Assembly (NCBI GenBank): GCA_023248635.1
Contig: JAHFED010000019.1
Span: forward strand, 1-64,000
Source: Myxococcales bacterium
Lineage (GTDB): Bacteria; Myxococcota; UBA727; VGSZ01
Reading direction: 5' to 3'
Length of the DNA stretch: 64,000 nt
Positions within the stretch are counted from its first letter, which is position 1, and each line of letters starts with the position of its first letter. Position numbers and translations under genes: made by a program. Positions 43,276 to 50,245 of the stretch are shown here, piece after piece. The notes below the pieces were generated by a model, which made no database searches, was not told the origin of the DNA, and was given only the letters and a program-made list of their open reading frames with translations.

Positions 43276-44799
43276 GTGTCTTCCCGCCAGAAATCACCCC
43301 CCGATCTCGCCCATCTGGTCAACCTCGCCGAGGACCTGACGGGCACCTTCGTAGTCTACGCCACCGATGACTATTTCGCCGACAAGGAGAACCTGATCCG
43401 TCCCGACGCTCCGCAGTGGATCGAGGATAAATACACCGATAAAGGTAAGTGGATGGACGGATGGGAGTCCCAACGTCGTCGCACTCCGGGCCATGATTAC
43501 TGTATTGTCCGTTTGGGCACTCCAGGCTTTATTCATGCCCTCGTCGTCGACACCACCTGGTTCCGCGGCAATGCACCCACGCACATCGCCGTCGAGGGTA
43601 TCGACCTCAGCCACACCGCCACCGCCGACGAGCTCAACGCGGCGACGTCGTGGACGACCATCCTCGAACGCACCGCGGTGCTGCCCCACACCGAAAACCA
43701 GCTCTCGCTGGCGGCGCCGTCGACGACGAAGGCCTCTCATGTGCGCCTGCACATCTTTCCCGACGGCGGCGTCGCCCGCTTGCGGGTCTTTGGGGTCGTG
43801 GCCGCCGACGAACGCACCTTTTGGCGCAGCGGCGTCACCGACCTCGCTGCCATCGAAAACGGGGGCACCATCGCAGCAGTCTCCGACGCCTTCTTTGGAC
43901 CGCCCTCGAACCTCTTGTTGCCCGGCCGCGGCGTGAACATGGGCGACGGTTGGGAGACCAAGCGCCGCCGCACCGCGGGCTCCGATTGGTGCGTGATCAA
44001 GCTTGCCCGCCGAGGTGTGGTCGAACGCATCGAACTCGACACCGCCTTTTTCAAGGGCAACGCACCCCAGGCCGTCGTCGTCGAAGCCCTGGACGAGCAA
44101 GCGCCATCACCAGAGCGCCTGCGCACCCTGGGAGGCTGGCCCGTCGCTGTGTCCAAGACCCCGTTGGTGCAGCACCGCCGTCACGTGATCGAGCCCGAGC
44201 GGCCGACGACGGCGACGCACCTGCGCGTGCACATTTTTCCCCACGGCGGCGTCAACCGGCTGCGCGTGTTCGGCAACGCCACCGACACCGACCAAGAGGC
44301 CCGGGCCCTGCGCACCCTGCACCAGGCCGACGACGCGCTCTGGCTGTCTTTTTGTGCGAGCAAGACCTGGATGAAAGCCCTGAAAGCAGCGCCGGCGTCG
44401 TCGGTGCGTGCTCTCTTTCAGCAGGCCGACGCGGCGTTTTGGCAACTGACCGAGGCCGACCTCCTCGAGGCCTTCGCCGCCCATCCAAAGATCGGCGAAC
44501 ACAAAGCTGCAGCGACGGCGACGGCGCAATCGGCAGCTTGGTCGACGGCGGAGCAGGGGTCGGCGACGTTGACGACGACGACGACGGAGCGCCTGGCCAC
44601 GGCCAACCAGACATACGTCGACAAGTTTGGATTCATCTACATCGTCTTTGCCGCCGGAAAGAGCGCAGACTTGATGCTTGAAATACTCGAGCAACGCGTT
44701 GACAACGATCGCGCGACGGAGCTCGAGACGGCGGCACGCGAACAATTGAAGATCACCCGTCGACGCCTGGAGAATTGGCTGCGGGCGCAGGTGGCCTGA
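43276..44799 (+). CDS. Allantoicase - OHCU decarboxylase fusion
   Basis: Two enzymes in one 507-residue chain. Residues about 15-330 are an allantoicase: two related jelly-roll halves, each with GxGWExxRRR (MDGWESQRRRTPGHD and MGDGWETKRRRTAGSDW), FRGNAP or FKGNAP, and HIFPxGGVxRLRVFG. Allantoicase yields ureidoglycolate and urea from allantoate. Residues about 340-505 are OHCU decarboxylase (UraD): EAFAAHPKIGEH and the ending NQTYVDKFGFIYIVFAAGKS, which makes S-allantoin from OHCU. A linker near 335 joins them. Start is taken as GTG 43276 with GGAG upstream; TTG 43261 would add five residues. The fused enzymes are not consecutive steps; allantoinase acts between them. Confidence 0.92.
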   Translation: MSSRQKSPPDLAHLVNLAEDLTGTFVVYATDDYFADKENLIRPDAPQWIEDKYTDKGKWMDGWESQRRRTPGHDYCIVRLGTPGFIHALVVDTTWFRGNAPTHIAVEGIDLSHTATADELNAATSWTTILERTAVLPHTENQLSLAAPSTTKASHVRLHIFPDGGVARLRVFGVVAADERTFWRSGVTDLAAIENGGTIAAVSDAFFGPPSNLLLPGRGVNMGDGWETKRRRTAGSDWCVIKLARRGVVERIELDTAFFKGNAPQAVVVEALDEQAPSPERLRTLGGWPVAVSKTPLVQHRRHVIEPERPTTATHLRVHIFPHGGVNRLRVFGNATDTDQEARALRTLHQADDALWLSFCASKTWMKALKAAPASSVRALFQQADAAFWQLTEADLLEAFAAHPKIGEHKAAATATAQSAAWSTAEQGSATLTTTTTERLATANQTYVDKFGFIYIVFAAGKSADLMLEILEQRVDNDRATELETAAREQLKITRRRLENWLRAQVA

Positions 44800-44843
44800 G
44801 GTCTTGAGGTTCAGGACGCAGGTGCGTCATGAAGGAGTCACAC

Positions 44844-45179
44844 ATGGGCATCAGCACGCACATTCTCGACACCTCTTTGGGCAAGCCTGCCGAAGCCGTC
44901 GCCATCGTCCTCGAGCGCATGGTCGCCGATGAGGGTCCCTTCGAGCGGGTCGCCGCCGGCACTACTGACGCCGATGGTCGTCTGAAATTGGTGGTCGGCG
45001 AGCCACGGGTGGGCACCTACCGCCTGCGTTTTGCCATTGGCGAGTACTTCTGGCGCCGCGGACACGAGGCCTTCTTCCCGGTCGCCGAGGTGGCTTTCGT
45101 GGTGAAGAATGCTGCGGAACACTATCATGTGCCACTGCTTCTTAATCCATTCGGATATACGACATATCGGGGATCATGA
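44844..45179 (+). CDS. uraH: 5-Hydroxyisourate hydrolase
   Basis: Hydrolyses the unstable product of urate oxidation to OHCU. The 111-residue transthyretin-like protein starts GISTHILDTSLGKPA with the catalytic His, has TTDADGRL and GTYRLRFAIGEYF, HYHVPLLLNPFGYTTYRGS, and ends in the diagnostic YRGS. The ATG at 44844 has AAGGAG six bases upstream; an ATG at 44829 would overlap that site. Its stop overlaps the allA start. Confidence 0.95.
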   Translation: MGISTHILDTSLGKPAEAVAIVLERMVADEGPFERVAAGTTDADGRLKLVVGEPRVGTYRLRFAIGEYFWRRGHEAFFPVAEVAFVVKNAAEHYHVPLLLNPFGYTTYRGS

Positions 45180-45682
45180 AAATGCGCGAGATCAGGGCGC
45201 TCCCGCTCAGCGCCGCCGCCTTCGCTCCCTTCGGCGCCGTGGTCTCTGCCGGCCTGACCGCGGGGCTCGCCGCCAATCAGGGGACGGCGGTGCGCTTCGA
45301 CTTCTGCGCCCCGTTGACATCGACACGCCCTGCCGCCCGCGGAAATCTCGCGGTGTTTCGCTCGACACAGAAGTCCCTCCCTTTCGAGGTGCGCCTGCTG
45401 GAGCGGCACCCCTGCTCGACCCAGACGTTCTTGCCCATGGTCTGCACCCGTTTCCTTGTGTGCGTGGCGCCTGCGCGCCCAGACGGCGCCCCCGACGACG
45501 ACGGCCTCCTCGCTTTCGTCTGCGGTCCGGGCCAGGGCATCTCCTACGACGTCGGCGTGTGGCACCACCCCATCATCGCCCTCGACGCCGACGCCGACTT
45601 CGCCATGATCGCCTTCGAGGACGGCTCTGCTCTCGACTGCGTCGAGCAACCCTTGGCCAGCGTCGTCGTCGTCACCGCCTAG
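45176..45682 (+). CDS. allA: Ureidoglycolate lyase
   Basis: Cleaves ureidoglycolate to glyoxylate and urea, the last step encoded here. The 168-residue cupin-like protein has FAPFGAVVS near the N-terminus, LLERHPCSTQTFLPM, FVCGPGQGISYDVGVWHHPIIAL and DFAMIAFEDG, all family landmarks. Its start overlaps the uraH stop (ATGA), closing a five-gene operon. No urease or ureide transporter is visible in the window. Confidence 0.94.
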   Translation: MKMREIRALPLSAAAFAPFGAVVSAGLTAGLAANQGTAVRFDFCAPLTSTRPAARGNLAVFRSTQKSLPFEVRLLERHPCSTQTFLPMVCTRFLVCVAPARPDGAPDDDGLLAFVCGPGQGISYDVGVWHHPIIALDADADFAMIAFEDGSALDCVEQPLASVVVVTA

Positions 45683-45725
45683 GCCGAGCTTTCAGCGCGC
45701 GCCCGGCGAGGTGTAGGGTCCGCCC

Positions 45726-46580
45726 ATGAACCAAAAGCTGATCCTCGCGGCGCTGATTCTGACCTCTTGCTCCGGCACCAATGGCACCGATGGCAAGGAT
45801 GGCAGCGATGCCGTGGGCACCGACGGCGTGCCAGGTGTCGACGGCGTCGACGGCGCCGATGGCGACGATGGCGACGACTGCAGCGTCGTCGACGGTCCCG
45901 GCGCTGGCGAGCACACCGTCACCTGTGGCGCCACCACCGTCGTGATCCGCGATGGGGCGGACGCGGGCCAAGGCGAGGGGGAAGGCGAGGGAGAAGGCGA
46001 GGGAGAAGGCGAGGGAGAAGGCGAGGGAGAGGGAGAACCGTGCGGCACCATTGAGGGCGACCTCGTGATCGCGAATTCCCTCCAGATTCAGGAGGTCGCC
46101 GGCTTCTGCACCGTGACTGGCACCCTGCGCATCTCAGCCGCTGGCCTCACAAGCGTGGCCGGCCTGTCAGGAATCACTGACGTCGGCGGCTCCGTGGTCG
46201 TCACCTCGACCAATGCGCTCACAAGCCTGGACGGACTGCAGAACATCGTCAGCGTGGGCGGAGAGGTAGCGCTGGTGGGCAACTCGGCCCTGAGCAACAT
46301 CGATGCGCTCGCCGGGCTGACCGCAGTGGGCGCCCTGAGCGTGGTGTCGAACGACGCGCTGACCAGCTTGGCCGCACTCAGCACCCTGACGACCGTCGGC
46401 GGCAATCTGACCATCTCGTTCAACAATGGTCTGACGTCGCTGACGGGCCTGGAGAACATCACCAGCATCACCGGCCTCGTCGGCATCGTCGGCAACGATG
46501 CCCTGCCGAACTGCGCCGCCGACGCCATTTACCTCCAGTTGGCCGCAGCGAACTCTTCCAGCCCCGGCACCTGCGATTGA
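45726..46580 (+). CDS. Collagen-like / L-domain surface lipoprotein
   Basis: The 284-residue protein has a short lipoprotein signal (MNQKLILAALILTSC). Residues about 18-50 are a collagen-like Gly-X-Y run with many Asp (GTDGKDGSD, GVPGVDGVDGADG), then CSVVDGPGAGEHTVTCG, a (GE)n linker of about 20 residues (80-102), and a repeat region at about 105-270 resembling the EGF-receptor L domain: GTLRISAAGLTSVAGLSGIT, then recurring NALTSLDGLQNI-type units spaced about 23 residues apart. Cys residues near both ends of the L domain could be paired. Likely surface-exposed; partner unknown. Confidence 0.85.
   Translation: MNQKLILAALILTSCSGTNGTDGKDGSDAVGTDGVPGVDGVDGADGDDGDDCSVVDGPGAGEHTVTCGATTVVIRDGADAGQGEGEGEGEGEGEGEGEGEGEGEPCGTIEGDLVIANSLQIQEVAGFCTVTGTLRISAAGLTSVAGLSGITDVGGSVVVTSTNALTSLDGLQNIVSVGGEVALVGNSALSNIDALAGLTAVGALSVVSNDALTSLAALSTLTTVGGNLTISFNNGLTSLTGLENITSITGLVGIVGNDALPNCAADAIYLQLAAANSSSPGTCD
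45963..46038 (+). repeat. GA-rich tandem repeat encoding the (Gly-Glu)n linker
   Basis: Near-perfect 12-base units (GAGGGAGAAGGC) encode GEGE. Slippage would change linker length in steps of four residues without a frameshift. Confidence 0.85.
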
Positions 46581-46607
46581 GGGGCACGGCTCGAACTCGC
46601 TCAGACG

Positions 46608-46630
46608 GGTTGCACGCGGGAGTGCAAGCC
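46608..46630 (+). promoter_or_regulatory. Leader hairpin upstream of infC
   Basis: A 6-bp stem (TTGCAC / GTGCAA, extended by GG/CC across a bulge) lies in the 213-base gap before infC. No T-tract follows, so it is not an obvious terminator for the lipoprotein gene. Autoregulation by IF-3 is known in other bacteria but is not shown here. Confidence 0.35.
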
Positions 46631-46793
46631 GGCAGACGTCCGGCGAAACCTTGACGCGGGCCCCGGTCCCGCACTTCGGAGAGCTGTTCTGGCCTACCGC
46701 GATTCGTCTCCTCCTCCCGGCGCTCCCACGGGTGCGTCGACTGCTCCCCGTCCTCCGTTCGGCGGTGGCCCTCCTCGTCCACCCGGAGCAGGG

Positions 46794-47741
<948 letters not shown>

Positions 47742-47957
47742 TCCCGCGTCCGATTGATGTTCGACCACGTTCTGAGATGGGAAAGACGCGGGATGATGCG
47801 CGTGGAGGGCGCCCGCGGAACGCGGAGTTGGTGGGGGGCCCCGCGTCCGGCTCCGCCGGCGCGGGGGGGAGGTCTGCACCAGACCTCCCAGAAGAGTATC
47901 CCCGACGGCTCTGAACTTCGACCGCTCCGCGGTCGAAGTTCAGAGAGATCGGGGATA
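47742..47957 (-). repeat. Dispersed structured repeat, family A, copy 2 (longest)
   Basis: About 216 bp, matching 1681-1888 in reverse orientation. It contains a perfect 16-bp hairpin with a three-base loop (47910-47925 with 47929-47944) and a perfect 10-bp hairpin (47867-47876 with 47880-47889). It abuts the infC stop on one side and lies past the terminator of the convergent gene on the other; it points the same way as that minus-strand gene. Confidence 0.85.
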
Positions 47958-47983
47958 AGGGCGACGACGACGTCAGGACCAAG

Positions 47984-48010
47984 AAAAGGGCGCCTCGCGG
48001 CGCCCTTTTT
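47984..48010. terminator. Strong bidirectional Rho-independent terminator
   Basis: An 11-bp perfect stem (AAAAGGGCGCC / GGCGCCCTTTT) with a TCGC loop has A- and T-runs on both sides. It separates convergent infC (with the repeat) and the gene at 48030-48533. Confidence 0.9.
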
Positions 48011-48029
48011 CTTCGAGCTGGTGCTCCGC

Positions 48030-48533
48030 TCAGAGGGAGCCGATGTTCACGACCTTGGGCGTTTTGATTGTGGCGTGGCCCTCGGGGACCATGATCGAGA
48101 TGGGGGCCGGCATGCCCGCCGCACCTTCCTTCTTGCCGATCCAGATCTTGTAGACCTTGCCCTTGATGGCCGAGGCGCCGAAGCCCTGGCCGTTGCTGGA
48201 GGCGACGTTAACGCGGGTGACAGCCACGGGGTCCGCGTAGAACTTGACGTCGTCGAAGTCCTTCTTCAGCGAGAAGCGGGGGACGTCGGTGCGCAGCGCG
48301 TTGCCGGCTTCGTTGACCACGCCGCCGCCGGCGATGAGCAGCAACCCCTTGGCCGCAGCGTCGATGTCTTTGGAGGCGCGCAGCATGTCGACATACTGAA
48401 CGAGCACCGCCTTGACGCCGGGGGGGAGGGCGTCGACGGGGATGTCGTCTTTCTTTGATTGAGCGTGGGCTTCGACGGAGACGAAGGTGGTGAGGGCGAC
48501 AAACGCGAGGGCGAGACGGGCAACGGTGTGCAT
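48030..48533 (-). CDS. Small secreted protein of unknown function
   Basis: A 167-residue protein with a signal peptide (MHTVARLALAFVALTTFVSVEAHAQ). The mature part starts with a helical stretch (VDALPPGVKAVLVQYVDMLRASKDIDAAAKGLLLIAGGGVV) and continues with beta segments (FSLKKDFDDVKFYADPVAVTRVNV, KVYKIWIGKKEG). No cysteine and no known domain are seen; it is probably periplasmic. It sits between two Rho-independent terminators and has no cotranscribed partner. Confidence 0.8.
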   Translation of the reverse strand: MHTVARLALAFVALTTFVSVEAHAQSKKDDIPVDALPPGVKAVLVQYVDMLRASKDIDAAAKGLLLIAGGGVVNEAGNALRTDVPRFSLKKDFDDVKFYADPVAVTRVNVASSNGQGFGASAIKGKVYKIWIGKKEGAAGMPAPISIMVPEGHATIKTPKVVNIGSL

Positions 48534-48572
48534 GGGTCCTCCGGGGTCGCCGTCGATAGCACCTCAGGGGCG

Positions 48573-48607
48573 CAAAAAAGAAGACGCCCGAGCAGGGCGC
48601 CTTCTTC
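48573..48607 (-). terminator. Rho-independent terminator of the EGSCGG lipoprotein gene
   Basis: A 13-bp stem with one mismatch (AAGAAG-CGCCC / GGGCG-CTTCTT) lies before a minus-strand TTCTTTTTT run, about 110 bases downstream of the small lipoprotein stop. Confidence 0.8.
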
Positions 48608-48636
48608 CTCGTCCGGATGCGAAGATCCGGTTCCAC

Positions 48637-48694
48637 TGGTCACTTCGGATGGCTTCTCGCTGACGCGGAAGCAGGCAAGTCAGAGAAGCCATCC
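48637..48694 (-). repeat. Short dispersed repeat, family B, copy 2, in a long hairpin
   Basis: The minus strand reads TTGCCTGCTTCCGCGTCAGC, close to copies at 29223 and 59764, and continues with TCCGAAGTGACCA as in copy 1. It is enclosed by a perfect 12-bp inverted repeat (48647-48658 with 48683-48694). It lies between the stop of the EGSCGG lipoprotein gene and its terminator. Confidence 0.75.
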
Positions 48695-48713
48695 TGCGCG
48701 ACCGGAGGCGAGC

Positions 48714-48926
48714 TCAGTTCTTGGGCGCGCCGCCGCAGGAACCTTCGCCGGCCTTCTTCTCGCCGCCGCAGGAGCCTTCGGCGGGCTTGGCAGCGCCGTC
48801 AGCGGCGGGAGCGGCGTCGGTGGTCGCCGCGGGCTCAGCGGGCTTCTCGGCGGGCTTGGACGTGCCGCAAGCAACGGCGAGGAGGGCAGCGGCGCCAACG
48901 GAGGCAAGGAGCGTGGTCGTCTTCAT
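48714..48926 (-). CDS. Small lipoprotein with two EGSCGG motifs
   Basis: A 70-residue protein: lipoprotein signal (TTTLLASVGAAALLAVAC), an Ala/Pro/Glu/Lys-rich spacer and two copies of EGSCGG near the C-terminus, the only cysteines besides the lipobox. EGxCG motifs are the core of HvfA-type copper-binding peptides whose cysteines are modified by an MNIO (DUF692) enzyme, but no such enzyme is in the window. The second ATG (48926) is preferred since GAGG lies eight bases upstream; ATG 48932 would add two residues. Metal binding is inference. Confidence 0.8.
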   Translation of the reverse strand: MKTTTLLASVGAAALLAVACGTSKPAEKPAEPAATTDAAPAADGAAKPAEGSCGGEKKAGEGSCGGAPKN

Positions 48927-49145
48927 GGTCATGACCTCAAAGTGCCCCCGCAGGGGCGTTGTGTGTGGTGAGCGAGCGAGCCTGTCGACGTTGCGGTACC
49001 TCAGCGTGACAAGTCGACCACCAATCTTGCCGCCGAAGATTCGGCAAAAAGCTGGTGGACCCCGCCTTCTCGACGCGGACCATCGCCACTGCGCGCCGGG
49101 AAATCAAGTGTCCAGTGTGCGGGTCACGCCCGCCGATCGGCCGCG

Positions 49146-49174
49146 TTGACGAGGTCGACGCACCCCCCTACATC
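49146..49174 (+). promoter_or_regulatory. Sigma-70-type promoter of tRNA-Arg
   Basis: A TTGACG -35 and a TACATC -10 are separated by 17 bases, with the -10 ending 11 bases before the tRNA. Spacing and position are ideal for a tRNA promoter. Confidence 0.7.
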
Positions 49175-49185
49175 AGCGCCGCCGC

Positions 49186-49259
49186 GCGCCCATAGCTCAG
49201 CTGGATAGAGCACCGGTTTCCTAAACCGGGGGTCGCCTGTTCGAACCAGGCTGGGCGTG
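49186..49259 (+). tRNA. tRNA-Arg (anticodon CCU)
   Basis: The cloverleaf is complete: acceptor arms 49186-49192 and 49252-49258 (G-U at the first pair), a D-arm with GGATA, anticodon stem CCGGT/ACCGG around loop TTCCTAA giving anticodon CCT, and TTCGAAC in the T-loop. CCA is not encoded. The xerD reading frame begins within 50 bases after it. Confidence 0.95.
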
Positions 49260-49306
49260 TTTCCTTGAGCACTGCATTGCCGCAACTGGAGCAATCGACC
49301 GACGCC

Positions 49307-50227
49307 ATGCAGCTCGACGCCGCCATCGACGCGTATCTGTCCCACGCTCGGGTCGAGAAGGGCCTCGCCGAGAATTCCCTCGAGTCCTACGGCCGGGATC
49401 TGGCCACCCTGGCCCAGGCCCTCGATCGGCAGCAGGTCGTCGACGTCGCCGACGTCAGGGCGCTGCACGTGCTCCAACACCTGGTGGGGCTGTCGAAGGC
49501 GGGGCTCGGCGTGCGCACCCAGACGCGGCACCTGGTCGCCATCCGCCAGCTCTTTCGCTTTCTCGTGAAAGAGCGGGTGCTGACGGAGGACCCGGTCACA
49601 GACATCGAGCTGCCCAAGGCCGCCAAGAAGCTGCCGCAGTTTCTCGACGTCGACGAAGTGGAGCGCTTGATTGCGGCGCCGGACGTCAAGACCCCGCGCG
49701 GGCTGCGCGACCGGGCCATGATCGAGACCCTCTACGCCACGGGCCTGCGCGTGAGCGAGCTGGTGAACCTTCCCGCCGAAGGACTCGATCTCGAGCGCGG
49801 CTTCGTCGTCGTCCGCGGCAAGGGGAACAAAGAGCGCATGGTGCCTCTGGGTCAGATCGCGCTGGCCGCCGTCGTCGACTACGTCGGCAACGCTCGTTCG
49901 GGCTTTCTCGGGGGCCGCACCAGCGACGCCCTGTTCTTGCGCGCGGGCGGCGAGCCCATGACCCGGCAGGGATTCTGGAAGCTGCTCAAAGGCTACGCCG
50001 ACGTCGCTGGCATCAGCAAACCGATCTCGCCCCACAAGCTGCGGCACTCCTTCGCCACCCACCTCGTCGAGCGCGGTGCCGACCTGCGCTCGGTGCAGGA
50101 GATGCTCGGGCACGCCAATCTGTCGACGACGGAGATCTACACCCACGTCAACCGCGAGCGTCTGCGCCACGTCTATGGTCAGCACCACCCCCGCGCCGGG
50201 CTCGTCCCCAAGGAACCGGCCGGTTGA
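49307..50227 (+). CDS. xerD: Tyrosine recombinase XerD
   Basis: The 306-residue recombinase acts with XerC at dif to resolve chromosome dimers. A SAM-like N-domain (IDAYLSHARVEKGLAENSLESYGRDL) precedes the catalytic domain with Arg in ATGLRVSELVNL, Lys in VRGKGNKERMVPLG, HKLRHSFATHL (His, Arg), GHANLSTTEIYTHV (His and the nucleophile Tyr). Length and sequence fit housekeeping XerD rather than a phage integrase. ATG 49307 matches the family start; TTG 49265 would add 14 residues and lies five bases after the tRNA. No att-like duplication of the tRNA end is seen nearby. Confidence 0.93.
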   Translation: MQLDAAIDAYLSHARVEKGLAENSLESYGRDLATLAQALDRQQVVDVADVRALHVLQHLVGLSKAGLGVRTQTRHLVAIRQLFRFLVKERVLTEDPVTDIELPKAAKKLPQFLDVDEVERLIAAPDVKTPRGLRDRAMIETLYATGLRVSELVNLPAEGLDLERGFVVVRGKGNKERMVPLGQIALAAVVDYVGNARSGFLGGRTSDALFLRAGGEPMTRQGFWKLLKGYADVAGISKPISPHKLRHSFATHLVERGADLRSVQEMLGHANLSTTEIYTHVNRERLRHVYGQHHPRAGLVPKEPAG

Positions 50228-50245
50228 TCGCGCTGTCACCTGGGG

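Noticed and set aside
45963-46038. GA-rich repeats as a regulatory or CRISPR element
   Set aside because: They encode the Gly-Glu linker in frame.
49186-50227. tRNA-Arg plus tyrosine recombinase as an integrated island
   Set aside because: The recombinase matches housekeeping XerD, no duplicated tRNA end is seen and the following genes look like normal chromosome.
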